Assembly (NCBI GenBank): GCA_019321725.1
Contig: CM033106.1
Coordinates: forward strand, 24,659,618-24,723,617
Length of the DNA stretch: 64,000 bases
Direction of reading: 5' to 3'
DNA from: Paulownia fortunei
Taxonomy: Eukaryota; Streptophyta; Magnoliopsida; Lamiales; Paulowniaceae
Numbering within the stretch: the stretch's first letter is position 1; every line of letters begins with the position of its first letter. The notes under the pieces were generated by a model. That model did not search any database, was not told the origin of the DNA, and worked only from the letters and a program-made list of their open reading frames with translations. Position numbers and translations under genes: made by a program. This document shows positions 32,751 to 45,372 of this stretch, in pieces.

Positions 32751-35281
32751 TTTTCGGCAACTCCTAGACTGGAGGTGTAATTGCTAAATTGATGTGAGTT
32801 TGACACGTTTGTGAAGTGAGCTCTCTTATTCTGATGAATAGAAGTTCAACCGGTGGTTTGTATCTCTAAAGAAATGTAATCTAGTAAGATTACTTTAGTA
32901 TTTGAACTGCGTTAGCTGATCCATGGGTAGAACCCCCATTTCCACTTTGGTGAGAATATCCCAATAAAATTTTGTCACCATAGGAAAGAGTTGGAATTGC
33001 TCTCCATCACATGCACCTCTACTACTCTACTAGTAAGTAGTTTTAACTCATTTCTATGAGTTTTTGGTTGGCAATGAGGAGTTGGAAGTCAGTAATTACT
33101 CTCCTATTTTAGCCTAATGCTTAAACTTCTTGTTTGAAACACTAGGGATATGGTAATCCCTAAAAAAATAGTGTTAGACAACTAATCTAAAGGCTCCACA
33201 TTGATCTTCTTTGTCACTCGACCTTAGGTAGAGGAGAGATAATCGATCAAAGACCATTTCATTAAGGGAGTCTCATGCTGGCTTTAGATGGACAAGACAG
33301 AGGCCAACTTAAGGGCTTATTGACCTAACAGAATAAAGCAAGAAAATTGTAGTTTTCCCATGAGCTTTCTCTAAGCTATTTCACAATAGGGATTTGGGAT
33401 AGACTCAGGCACTAGCAGTTTCTTGTGAGATCAAGCAAGAAGAAAAAAAGAAAAAAATCAGGTTCACTTAAAATGTATCCACTGAGACTATGATTGTCAG
33501 AGAGGGATTTTTGCAAAGCATTGATTGTGTTCAATCATCCATCTCCTCAATAGCTTTAGGTGATCCTCTCAGTTTTTTCTTTATCTTTATTTACATGAAA
33601 AATGAAAATCATAAGACATTTGGTTAGGAAAGTAAATACTGATTTTCCATTCATACTCGTTCACTTTCAAAGGCACCAGTCGATAATGAACCAGCCAAAA
33701 AGATATTTATAAAGAAGCCAAAGCGACGTACCTACCGAATTCAATGACTTTATCAACCAAGCATTACATTAACTCCCACTTGATCTGCAAGAGGAGCCGC
33801 AACAGACCAAGCAAAGGATTTACTCTAACAAAAAAAGCCCATATATCGAATTTGAATTGAGTACTCGTACTTCACTACCTTTCTCCGAGTAACTTAGAAG
33901 ATTAATTAATTACTTCCACTAGAGATGATTTACCTAACAATGACTTTCAAGTGGGGAGTGAATGAAAGTTGATATAGAAATCCTAGGCTCAAAAGCCACA
34001 TTTTTTGATACCAAAGTATGCCACAAAAAAGCTCATTCCCAATGTTGGAATGTTGAGTTCCTTCATCAAAAGAAGAGATACAACTACTACAACAACTATA
34101 TTAAGTAAGAAAGCCCTAGGAGACAATTGCAAGTTCTTCGCAGGTTTTAGGCTTATTCTCTCACCTTGCCTTAGCTCTCAAAAGAATTTCTAATAAAGGA
34201 TTTGAAATTAAAGTAAGCACTTTCAGCACACAGTTAAGAAAGAATGGACTTGCATTTTCCTTATCTAGTTAACACAATTTACCGTTGTATTGCCTGTTTT
34301 TACTGACACAATAGACTAACTATACTTTAGTGCTCAGGGGAGAAAATATTCTCATAAAGTGATTAGCTAGGATATTCATGTTGGTTTTTCCAACAAAAGC
34401 AGTGTGTAGAAGATAAAAATGTAGAAATAAAGAAGGTCGTGTTAGTGCAGCAACTTTCGTCCAACTCATTGTTTCTTGCTTTCATGCTTGGTGGCATCTT
34501 TCTATCATAACGTGATGGCTTTGGGTTCATAATATTTTCAATCAAAAATGAAAGATGAGATGCATTCATTGATGCTCATGATGGTTAATAAGTAAAGTCG
34601 CTATCTCGTATTTCCCCGCTAATGCAGGTCTTTTTTCTAGCCTTCTAGTTTTGCTTGCCAGTCATAGCAATATTAGACACTTCTTTCCCTCGTCCATTCT
34701 CTCGGTCACTCCATTCCTATCCTAATGATAGATAGAGTATCATAAGATAACTAATAAAATCTTCCAACTTCAAATAGTGTATAAAAGAGTAATTTTCCTA
34801 AGCTTGAAACTGATCGTAGTAGAAGTAGAGGTGGCAGGGTCAAGCCAAGCTTTGAGAAGTCATAAAAGTGGCTAATCAAAATGATCAACACTCACCTGAT
34901 AGGGATCTTTTTAAATCGCACTATACTTCAAACATCAACTGAGATAACATAAAGTGTGGTAGCTCTGTGCCAGGGAAGCATAGCATAGGAAAAAAGGGGA
35001 GACCGAACAGTGGAAGAGCTAGGGGAGGCCGGGTCATTTGACAGAAATAAAAGGCTTTTCTCTATTTGAGAAAGTCCCTTAGAGTAAAACGAAGTACATG
35101 AATCCTTGGAAAAAGAGGGAACGATCCTATTTATATAAATAAAAAATATAATAAAGCAAATTAATAAATAGGTACAATAGACAGCGCTACCTACACGCGA
35201 ATTAGCTTCTGAGGTTGAGTAGTTTCAATTTCACTATAGGATTTGCGAATAAATGTTGGGCTGGGCCACCTCAAATAGCGT

Positions 35282-35315
35282 GAGCTGCATGTGGGGAGAC
35301 CCGCATGTACGGTTT
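35282..35315 (+). ncRNA. Group II intron domain V-like hairpin
   Basis: gagctgcatg then ggggagaccc then gcatgtacggttt folds into the 34-nt domain V shape: a 5' AGC triad, a GNRA-type loop (gaga) and a 3' strand with the tacggttt end typical of plant mitochondrial introns. Domain V is the catalytic core of group II ribozymes. Here it is a relic in presumed mitochondrial-derived DNA and not active. Confidence 0.6.
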
Positions 35316-35819
35316 TTAAGGAGATCTGGTCAAAAGATCGGCCGGTGCCCACCCGACTGGGGGACTAAAAAATTAATAGAGTACAAAACTTATCTTCAAG
35401 TTTTACCTTATTCTAATAGTTCAGAAGACAATAGCGGGGTCACTGAATGAAATCCTACGTTTCTTTCAGAGGTGCTGTGCTGACACACAATGAGGCAGAG
35501 ATGACTAAGTGACATATGGAATATGGCGACGACAATAGCATATCATAAAATGAGAGTAGAGCTAAGGACCCACTAAGACTAACCTATCTATAACTACATC
35601 CCCAAGCCACCAAGGTTGTTAAGCACAGATTCAAAAGAAAAGAAGAAGTCTAAAATGGAGAACGAACCAGAATTGGAGCTTATTGAACACAACCCTATGT
35701 TTCAAGCTAATGTGTCTGTCGGTGTTTATGAAAAAATATTCAAATGGCATGCCTATTGACCACCAAGCGCGAACTATCGATCCAATCCTCATGTACGATC
35801 ATATATTATTTCTTCAGTG

Positions 35820-36365
35820 GTGGATGCAAACAAGCGTAAGGCTAAGACCAGTGGAGTGGGGAACCTCTTGCTGATTTTTGAATTCGACATCCAAAAAGCC
35901 TTTTTACACCATTGACCGACATCGACTTATCTCAATCTTTAAGGAAAAGATCGACGATCCCAAGCTCTTTTACTCCATTCCAAAAGTCTTTTCTGTTGAA
36001 CGACTCATAAGAGGTGAGAATGATCCTTACTCCATCCCACACAATATATTACTATCAGTCTCACCAGACAATATCTACCTATACAAGCTCGATCAGGACA
36101 TAGGAAGGATTTGACAGAAGTGCAAAATTTCAATTGTTTAGAGAATTAGATCGGTTCTATTAAGGATAGGTCATATTGATGACCAAAAAAACTCTGGAGA
36201 TAAAGCAAGGTTCAATGCTCCCCAAAACAACACAACAATCATTGTGGGGAGGGTTAAGAGTATCCAACACAAAGTGACCTTTCATTCTCTTGTTTCATCG
36301 TGGCACACTCCCCCACAAGCACTCCCTAGCTCAGGGGACCTGAAAAGACCTTTTATTTTCCCTGA
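35820..36365 (+). pseudogene. matR: matR (mitochondrial intron maturase) fragment
   Basis: The translation shows WGTS, then FEFDIQKAF, a one-base frameshift near 35905, TIDRHRLISIFKEKIDDPKL (35910-35969) and NIYLYKLDQDIGRI (36070-36111). A stop follows, then IRSVLLRIG, FNAPQNN, IIVGRVKSIQ (36237-36270), FHSLVSSWHTPP (36280-36316) and a final LKRPFIFP (36340-36363). These are the N-terminal reverse-transcriptase-like part of matR, the maturase inside the last nad1 intron, which helps splice mitochondrial group II introns. Differences from known matR include many transition-type changes, as expected after transfer to the nucleus. Only roughly a quarter of the gene is present, and it ends abruptly. 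Confidence 0.87.
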
Positions 36366-36540
36366 CCTTACTTTGTAACCTCAACCTACTTTTTTTACTG
36401 TAGCATAGGCCTTCACCACTTTAAATGGGTGCTTTGCCCTTCTTTTTTTAATTCGAAAGAGCGATGTCTTACTTATTCAAGGGGGATGAAAAAGAAAAAG
36501 GGATCAAGGAGCTTTATGATTGGAGAAAGAGAAGTTTTGG

Positions 36541-38430
36541 ATTTGAGTGAGAAAAACAAAATAAAAATATTTTTTGATTGATTTATGGAGAAAAAAATAC
36601 CAAGGAACAACTTGTGCAATTATAAGATGTATTTCTGCAGTATTTGTTGATGATAGTGTATCTCATAAAATCTCATTCTTAGCTTTATTCTACCTTTCAA
36701 GACTTCACTTCGCGCAGATGATCCAAATACAATTTAATATATGATATTTTCTCATATATTTCTGGCCTTAAATTTGTCAGTCTTGGTTCTGTTTAGTCAA
36801 TTATTGGGCGGCCAATTTTAGTTCGTATTGTAAGTTTATGTTGCATGGAAGAATCAACTCGATAGGACTGAAATGACGCTAACCACATAATCAATCACAC
36901 AAAACATGTATCTACTCATAAGTTTACTGTTCCCAGTGTCTCTTATTCCTAGTCTTTCTTTAACTTTGTTAATCGATTGTTGGTTCCCTTTGTTTTATAG
37001 TGATTGTGTTATACAGGATCTAAAGGTGGGAATGATTGTCCTAAAATGGGCAGATTTTTTGAGATATCATCTGTCCACATTCCACCAACCTTACTACTTC
37101 TATTCCAGCTACCTCTTCCTTAAGACATTCTCGATTGGAATCGCGTGGAAAATTAGGAGTTGTGAAGCATGAGTTGTGCCTTTTTGTGTTAGTGAATCCA
37201 CTTCTAATGCTCCATATGATTTAGTTTATTTTAATATTGGAGTCATTCGAATATTATTACTTTAGGGTTCTCGATATTTTGTAATATTTTTTGAGGATTT
37301 TTTTTTATACACTAGGGGTCTATTCTTAAAATCTAATTCTGAGCTTTACTTCACAAAGTTGATCCAAACACAGTTTATCATATAAAATTCTCTAATGTGT
37401 TTCTTTCTTATATGTATCTAACAGTAATTATTATATTGTTTTTGCCATGATGTTCAATTGTATTGAGAATATTTTTTTAAATTCAAACTATTTTATTTGT
37501 ATAGAAAAATGAAAGGAGATTTGCTTTTCAACTTATTTTGCTTTTCTTATAACTTTCTTTCATTAAATCTTGAACTTATACGTAGAATAAGTAATCAATT
37601 CAAAAAAGAATGAAGTTTTCCATACACTTTAAAAAAATTAAATACTAGTGCTACTCAAAATAAATAAAAAGTAGCCACAGTCAAGTAATAATTTTTATAT
37701 CAATTGCTACTGCATGCTATTACACTACATAATACTTTCAAATATTATCTAACTTTATAAAACTACCGCGCACAAAAATATGTCAATGATATTGACGATA
37801 ATAATGCAACAATTTTCTAAATAAAAATTAAGAAATATGATAGTCTAGATTTAATCTTGAAAATAAATATAAGAAATTCAATAATGACCGTTCTATCAAC
37901 AAATATGGATCCAAAGGTTTATGTTATATCTGAGAAAAGTCATATACTATAGTGGAACCTCTTCCCAGTAAAGATGTATCCCATGTCTTTGAAGAGACAC
38001 TTATCTTCTTAAGAGACTTAAATTAAAATATGAAAGGGTACTTTTTCAATGTTCGAAAGATATACTCCATGTAAATACAAAATTATATTATTTGTCCATA
38101 CATAAAAATCATACTTGTTGTAGAGAATAACATGTTTTTATCAAGAAATTAATCAAGCCGAACTCTTGCAGTATTATTAGACTTTTTATTTCAGAAAAAC
38201 GATCAATTATTTTATCAATACATCAAGTAAATTTATCATTAATTAAATACAATTGTCAAAGACTAGTTAAGAACTACCAATAATTCTAACCAAAAAATAC
38301 ATTAAAGAAAAAAATCTATTATCAAAATAAACTAACACCCACGTATACTGGACTCCAACCCAAAACTTATCATAAATTATAAAATAATTTTTGAAATTTC
38401 AACTTTATTGTTTGGACGAAACCTCAATGA
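36541..38430. other. AT-rich DNA with a long-range direct repeat
   Basis: An imperfect direct repeat of about 95 bases (36655-36755 and 37310-37405; shared taaaatct.attct.agcttta, ttcac.., gatccaaa.acagttta.atat) flanks about 550 bases. It may mark the ends of a small element. Open frames here (36906-37172) are not supported. 37406-38430 shows nothing. Confidence 0.5.
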
Positions 38431-38439
38431 CCAGTATTA

Positions 38440-38820
38440 TTAGACTTGAGAGCATGAGCTTCATCGTATCTTTGGAAGCAATTCATCGTAAATCCAGTTG
38501 CAATCCCTATTTCAAGAGTTATGGGAGTGAATAACCCTGAAAAGAAAGTAATATTGCAATATGCCATAAAACCCTGCTCAAATTTTGAACGACTCAAAAA
38601 ATTTAATTTTTTAATTTTTTTTAATGAAATTAAATTTGGTCATACCCATCCACTGATAAGTGCAATAATAATTGAATGAGTTCTGCCATATCCGGAACTA
38701 AAAAGTTTCGACACAAATAGTACACCCATAACAAACTTAATATGTTGCTCTATTACAATAGAATTGAAAAGTTTATCTTTGACAATAGCATAATAACTAT
38801 TACTATACCAACATTGATCT
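38440..38820 (-). pseudogene. Exon-like remnants of an unrecognised gene
   Basis: On the minus strand, a stretch of about 175 bases (about 38820 down to 38646) is open (reading DQCWYSNSYYAIVKDKLF then GVLFVSKLFSSGYGRT). It is bordered by an acceptor-like ctttttgttttag and a donor-like tgg|gtatgacc. A second acceptor-like tttcttttcag precedes ggttattcactcccataac (about 38540), which opens LFTPITLEIGIATGF in one frame. The exons do not join in frame as simply read. No family was recognised; a membrane protein is possible from the hydrophobicity. Probably a gene relic. Confidence 0.3.
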
Positions 38821-38869
38821 AAAACAAAAAGAAGAAAGTAAAAGTGTTGTAGTTGAAAGGCACACTCCA

Positions 38870-39965
38870 TGCACCTTGGAAGTGCAATCACAACCACAAG
38901 CCAAAATCTCATGCGTATGTGTGACAATTATTGTTACCAACATTTCTCCTTTAGTGGGGTGAGTTGAGCCAATTGGGAACTGCATAATTGGAAAGAACAC
39001 TTGACCAAACAATTGATGAATGATGACATGCAATCAGCGTGGACTCCAACACATCATGGATATATATCTATATTGGTAAATGAAATGCAAAACTTTTACT
39101 CATTTTATTGTGATGGTCATATTATGTAATAAACTAACGACAATGAGAGCATCACCACTTTTTTGGGTAATATCCACATAATATAAAATAAGGGTTTATA
39201 GTCATAAAATTATTAGAATATATGAATGAATCGACTGCATTCCTCTTCATCAACCATTAAAAAAATTCATGGATTTGATGGAAGATTTGGTAAATATAAC
39301 GTGATCCCAATTAATTAAAATGTGGCAAGTTACGAGACGCATCCAATCTATTTATTATCTTTATATGCAACAATATTAGATGTATATTTTGAATCGTCAA
39401 TATCAATTTTATTATTATGATCGTTCTTAGAGATGGAGTTTGAAAATAAACGTATGTGAGATTTACTTTTTTTTTAAAAATAATAAATAAAAAGATATTT
39501 TAATTTTTTAGGATAATTTTTTTAAAAAATATATAAATTTTATATAGATAATTTATATTAATTTAAATTTTTTGTACAATTAAGAAAAAGGGGACGCGGC
39601 CCCCACCCAATCCCCCTCTTCAGCTCCATCTCTGATTGTATTTTTTACAATTATCAAATCTTGCGTCGAGTTTACAAGAAATTAATTTTTTTGACAAATA
39701 CACCAAATTGATTTTATTTGCTATTAGATAAACCAAAGTAGTTTGTGTGAATGACCTGATTCACGCTTCTCTCTCTCTTTGACTTTTGAGGGGCCGAAAC
39801 GGCATAGTATGTTCTTAAAATAATTATTCTTGTAGTAGGTAAAGAAATCAGTACTTGGCAACTGATTTTCTTTTAAGGATTATGGTATCTTCTCAATTGT
39901 CCATTACACACCGCACCAATTAGGATTGAAGAGTCAAGCACCAAGCCTTTCATGATATCATTTCA
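38870..39965. repeat. Dispersed duplicated segment, copy 1
   Basis: Interrupted similarity to 46565-47640: gcaatcacaaccacaagcca against tcacaatcacaagccaca; ttatgtaatgaactagc-type block; gacctgattcaygcttc; tattcttgtagtaggtaaa.gaaa; tatggtatcttctcaattgtccattaca against tgtggtatcttctaatcgtcctttaca. The copies are old and diverged, in the same orientation about 7.7 kb apart. Confidence 0.65.
39428..39633. mobile_element. MITE-like insertion (hAT-type ends)
   Basis: A perfect 10-bp terminal inverted repeat agagatggag / ctccatctct (39428-39437, 39624-39633), 206 bases long, with a GC-rich right end (ggggacgcggcccccac). It interrupts the duplicated segment copy 1. No coding capacity. Confidence 0.55.
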
Positions 39966-41859
39966 CATATATAATTTCTTATTATTATCTTTATTTTTTC
40001 ATTGGTAGAATTGACAGGGAGAAAAGACACATTGAAAAGGCAACCACTCATATGAAGTTTTTGCAATTTTAATTAAATGCTGATATTGTTTGGCTGTGAT
40101 AAAGATAAAAATAAAGATAAAGATAATGCAACTATGAATCTCGTTAAGAGTTCGATCCTGATTCAGGATGAAAGCTGACAGATGATTCGATAGTTACTCA
40201 TCTTTATTTAATGTTTTTTTTTTATTTATTTTATAGAGATAATTTGTGGATATATAATAGTCATAGTAAAACATTTGAACAGAGTGCGGAAATAGAGCAA
40301 TCAATTTGATTCATTACGGACTTAAGTTTTCATCTGCTCCTTCACTTCCCTCTTCAACCAAATAAGTTGTGTAAGTAATGACCAAGAAACGTATATGATT
40401 AAATTTTCTTTGTTAATGTGTCTATGGATTAAAAAATATATTTAAAATTAATTGTGAACGCCGGATACTTTTTACACCCCATGCTACACAAAAGGGTATG
40501 TAGAGGGGTGGGTAGATATTTTAAAACATTTAAACAAAATTTGTATAACTTGTTTGTTGTATGTGTGTGTGGAGGCGAGGGGGAGCTTGTACAACTTTGT
40601 TTTTGTCGAAAGTAAGCTGTTTAGTAGGTTAAAATGTTCATAATTTTTTAAGAAATTTATTTTAATTTCTGAAATGGAATTTGTAACAGCCACTAAGAAT
40701 TTTTTATACAGAAACAGAGTTTGTATCATGCTTTGAAGTGAAGTCACGGTCAATTTGCTTAAAAACTTTTATTTTAGGGTTTCAGATTTTTGACTCAATC
40801 TATGAGCTATTGAGGAATTATTGTGACAATTTTATTGTAGTATTTTTGGCCAAAAATAATAAAAGTGAAAAGTTTATGATAACAAGTAAAAATATATGCG
40901 TGTCGTAATCTATTTTTTAATAAAAAATAATTATAAAAAATATCTACTTAGTTGATAACAAGTAAAAAGTAAAAATAAAAAATAAAAAAAATGCCCTAAC
41001 TACTATTTCTATGCCCAACTCAGCTTTTCTCCTATATAGCACGAACACTCTTTTGACAACTGAGTTGTATTAGAATGCTCTATTAGACTTTTGGACTTAC
41101 AAAATGTAGCTTTTTTTATTATTGTTTTGCTGGCTTAATCACTTCAAGATCTTCAAGAATTCGAAAATTCTTTATGTTTGGATCAAAAATAAATCTTTTT
41201 ATATGAGCTCTCAAATATCTGCCCCTTTCATCCATCAGTTTTAAAACTTGTCGGTTGTAGACTTGTCCTCTTCATTTTGGGTATTATGTCCTTTTTTCAG
41301 TCTTTTCTGTTATTATTGTCCTTCACAAATATAGTCCTTTTCTGGTAGGTAGAAACTCATCAATCAGGTGCTTCTTCATGTCTGGTGTCTCCTTCAAGTC
41401 TTCATTAAAAATAGCCTTTAAATTTTATCCTATCATAAACTAAGGTACAAGACTTTTGGAGTATCTCAAAATTAATCCTTGTTATTATCAAAATCTAAGA
41501 ATATTAGTACTAACTATATTAATGCTATGTGATCTATAAATCAATAAAATATAAAATTAAATTATATGTTCAGTTGTGTAAATTATTATGGTTTTATATT
41601 TGTAGTGCTTTGTCACGCAATGTGAGGTGAGTTAAATCTTCTTGAGGTTACTATGCCAATAATTTCGGATCTTTGTATTAAGTGACTAGTAATAATTCAA
41701 CGTTGGAGATACTGAGCTTACCAATACAATCAGTCAATAAAAAGTAGGAAAGAAAATAAGGTAATGAATATTTAATGAATAAAAAAAATTGCTTAAGAGC
41801 TAGAGTACCTTACAAGATAAATGCCCCAGCTACTAATTTTTGTGCTATTTGGAACGTTA
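39966..41859. other. AT-rich intergenic DNA, no gene seen
   Basis: A short tandem of ataaagataaa near 40098-40126. The frame 40484-40753 (-) has no domain. No element ends recognised. Confidence 0.55.
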
Positions 41860-42689
41860 TTTTTAAGCTCGCTCGCTCTAATTGTTATGGGTGCTTGATT
41901 AGCCTCCCTTCACTCCAGTAAAATTAGAGACGTCGATAGAGTGAATTTTTACTATTATAAATGAAATTTAAAACGAATCTTAATTTTTATTTTTAAATTC
42001 GTCCTCCTCCAAACCCGCCCCCGCAGGGTCCAGGTTCGGACCCTAAAAATTCTTGGCGGGATGGATATTGGTTAGTCAAACCCGTTCCGTTGGCATCCTT
42101 AAGTTAAACTAAAGTCAATGACAAAATATTAAAAAGTTATATGAATATTCTCATTAATCATTTTACATAAAAAGTTACATTATTGAATATCACAATAGTA
42201 ATAGTCGTAAATAATATTTGAAGTAATCACTACATATTTAGTAAAAAAAAAAAGTGTATACAACAATAATTCAGCCACAGTAAAATTATGTCATTATGTC
42301 ACAATCCCAACAAGTGATCATGCAAAAGAATGAGCTTATGAGTTATGACCAACGAAATTCAAAATTTCTACTCAAATATAGTAACAAGGAGCATAATACG
42401 AGCATACACATGCAATATGTTTAGTGTCGGCAAGGCCTTGACATGGCATTTTGCTCTAAAAGACTATTATGTATTTTTTACTGTTTGAACTTCTAAAAGC
42501 ATATTTATTTGTACCTATTTGTCAATTAATGTTTAGTTGCTTTTATTTTTATTATAAGTTAAAGTTAAAAGATGAGAACACCCTTCTTCAGAACCTAGAT
42601 TTTGGAGGTATTTCCAAAACTTCCTTTGTTATTTTGTTAAATTAAGATTCACATTACAATGTTTCATATGATCTACTGTTCCATCCTTT
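41860..42689. other. Intergenic DNA with a possible hAT-like fragment
   Basis: 41995-42105 is unusually GC-rich (aaacccgcccccgcagggt, gttcggaccct, aacccgttccgttggcatcc), like the end of plant hAT-type elements with GGGATGCCAACGGG termini. The opposite end was not found. The rest shows nothing. Confidence 0.35.
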
Positions 42690-43085
42690 ACTAGAAAATA
42701 TTTGCCTACACACATTACAGGTAAAAATTATAGTAGTGATAAAATGTTAAGTGATAATTTGAAAATTATCACAGACAAAATATATTAAATGATAATATAT
42801 ATTATTTTGCATGATGATGACTTTCATAAATTTAATAATAATAAAAACTAGTTTTTAAGTTGTCATTATTGACCATTAGTAATAAATATAATATATTTAA
42901 ATTGCTACTAAAAATATTTAGTGAGACATGTGTCACTAATAATCAATAATGACAATATAAATTATAATTTTATCATTATTAATCTTGTAAAAATAACTAT
43001 TGTGAAGAAACAAAAATTCTTATCACGTCTATTTAGTGACAACTTTCATATTATTACTTAATATCTTGCCATTATTATTATTGTT

Positions 43086-43124
<39 letters not shown>

Positions 43125-44140
43125 TTATAATAATAGGATGTTGCACACCAAATTATCATGCAATATTGATCCAATGTAGATGTAAGAATTTTGTTCTCCT
43201 CCGAACATCATGAACTTCTACATTTTGTAGTTTGTAGAGCATCCTTCATTGTTAAATGATATTAGTCTAGATCTATTTTTATTGTAAGTATACTAAATCT
43301 TAGCACACACAATTAGAACTTCTTAACATAATGTTCTGTTTATGTTTACTGAAAAAATATACCCATTTCATAACTGGTAAAATTATCGGACGCTTATGAT
43401 TTTGTCTGCTAAATTAGATTTTGCATGTCAGAATTCAAACCTAGCTGCCTCCATGCCCTTCATTAACATTGATCCTAATTGCTGGGAACATACTACTGCT
43501 AGAAGCTGCAGATAGAGGAAAACCATATGCATAAGTTTTTTACAAGTAGAAATGTATTGCGAGAAAATACTAAAATTTAAGTTGTCATCAACAAAAATTT
43601 TAAGTTAGCGATGAGATGTTAAGTGATAATGTTAAATTATCACTTGTTATGTAAATTAAGCGATATTATTTCATATTACTACAATAACAGTTTTTAGCAT
43701 TTAAATAGGAGCAACAACCACATATACAGGAAATCAACGGGTACATAAAGACTGACGAGTGGGAATTATCATACCTTAGATCTTAGTTTTGATCATGATT
43801 TTTGTGTAGTGAGTAGTACTTCTAGTTTTATTTATATCATAATTGTCCGATGGAAAATACAAAAATAAAAAGGGCAAATAAATTGTTAAGTATTTTATAT
43901 TAATAATATGTAACACATGTATAGCTAAAATTCCATAATAATAAAATTGATGCTTTATTTATCATTGAATTGTCATAATACATATGTTATCAATTATCAA
44001 CAATGACCACTTATAACCAACTCTTGCTACAAGAGAATGGAAGCCTTTATTATATTGTTACTTGGTATTTATAATTAATGACAACTAATTAGCATTGCCA
44101 CTTAATATATTGTTAATAGTTCTTCTTGTAGCAGTGAGAG
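42690..44140. mobile_element. Candidate non-autonomous CACTA-like element
   Basis: The right end resembles a CACTA terminus (ttcttcttgtagcagtg, about 44122-44138). The left end (tactagaaaatatttgcc near 42691) is a weaker match. Both flanks carry repeated ttaagtgataat / attatcact motifs (42747-42775, 43617-43650, 44085-44100) resembling subterminal repeats. No transposase. Limits are uncertain and a target duplication was not confirmed. Confidence 0.4.
43086..43124. repeat. (ATC)n microsatellite
   Basis: About 13 uninterrupted atc units. Confidence 0.95.
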
Positions 44141-45372
44141 AAAATATTTTAATAACTGTCCTAAATTTATTGCTCCTATATTTTATTTTGGGATGTCTCG
44201 AAACAATATTATATTTCTAAATGATTTTTTATTTTTTTTTGCCAAAATACTCTTAATGCAATGACATAGCAAACTAACTTTTAATCTACTTTGAAGCACA
44301 ATATTGTAAATAATATTCAAGATGTTCACTTTTCTAACTTTTTCTTAACTCCTGGCGTGCTGAATCAAATAGAAATCATAAAAATGCAACAAAAAAAAAG
44401 TAATATTTGACTATTTAACAAACTTACATGGATTCTTTTTACCATTATGCAAATGTGTTGGTTGCGTAGGCGCTTGTAAATTAATTCCTCTTGAGATTAT
44501 CTAGGTTATAACAACTCCCGTCTTCTCTTATGACGCTAAAGTCTACAAACTTAAACACAAATTCTTTAAATTCTTGAAGCAATGTTGTATCGGCTTTTGG
44601 CCGGGATATGACCCTTCTGTTGTAATACGATTACATGATCATGAGTTTCAATATATGTTATTCGCTCATTCAAATTTAAAAATACACAATTACAAATACA
44701 AAAGTATATATCTCTTTGTAAAACCTGGTCATAGAATTATAAAAAACGTCGCTAAACTTAGTCCAGAGTTCAACCCAATTAAAAATAATAGAAATTAATA
44801 GGAAGTGTTTGTAACTAAATTTAGAGGTGGTCTTCCAGCAATTGGACATAAAGAAATAAGATGAGATAACGAAAGACTAGGTTCAGCCTAGCCATTAATT
44901 CTTTTTTTTTTTTTTATAGTAATATGTTTTTTATCAACATTTTTTGCTAGAAATGAGGTCGTACTTGATATAGTGAATGATGTTAAGCCCATTATGCCTT
45001 AATTCTGGCTATAAATTGTTTGTTTGCCAGTAGTGTGGAGAAGCAAATCAAACTTATTGGTTTCCACCTTAGTTTGAGAAATGGGAATAAGTTCAAGAAA
45101 AGTTGGATAACACCTAGCCACAAAGATTTCTATCTCCAATTAATTTGATTTAATAGGAATTATGAACTAATAATGAGGCAATTGAAAAGTCACCACTTAA
45201 AGTCTATTGTTGTTATTTTTATGTTTTATTATATTTTATTGTGTTTTTTTTGTCAACCCCTTCAAGGTGTAAATATCACCCTACCCACGGACTCAAAGTA
45301 GATATTTTTCCCATCCCATTGATTTTTTGATGGAGAATGAGCAATTGCTCCCAAATAATTATTCATAAATAG
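44141..45372. other. AT-rich intergenic DNA, no gene seen
   Basis: The frame 44574-44798 (+) begins plausibly but has no recognisable domain or neighbours and is not called. Confidence 0.5.

Larger units (their letters stand above)
32760..36540. other. Probable nuclear insertion of mitochondrial DNA (NUMT)
   Basis: The texture changes abruptly: less AT-rich, fewer homopolymers, and phrases of the kind found in plant mitochondrial spacers (gaggccgggtcatttgacag, gagaaagtcccttagag). It contains a group II intron domain V-like hairpin at 35282-35315 and a matR fragment at about 35820-36365 on the same strand, two markers from the mitochondrial nad1-matR region. Only those two anchors are solid. 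The borders and the mitochondrial origin of 32.76-35.2 kb are inferred from composition. nad1 exons were not found between the anchors, so the block may be rearranged. Confidence 0.6.

Noticed and set aside
34005..34193. Plus-strand frame inside the presumed mitochondrial block
   Set aside because: No similarity to a known mitochondrial protein was recognised; contains a Thr run.
35316..35680. nad1 exon between the domain V-like hairpin and matR
   Set aside because: An exon would be expected here in mitochondrial DNA, but no matching nad1 coding sequence could be read.
43086..43124. CRISPR-like or tandem array
   Set aside because: It is a plain trinucleotide microsatellite in plant nuclear DNA.
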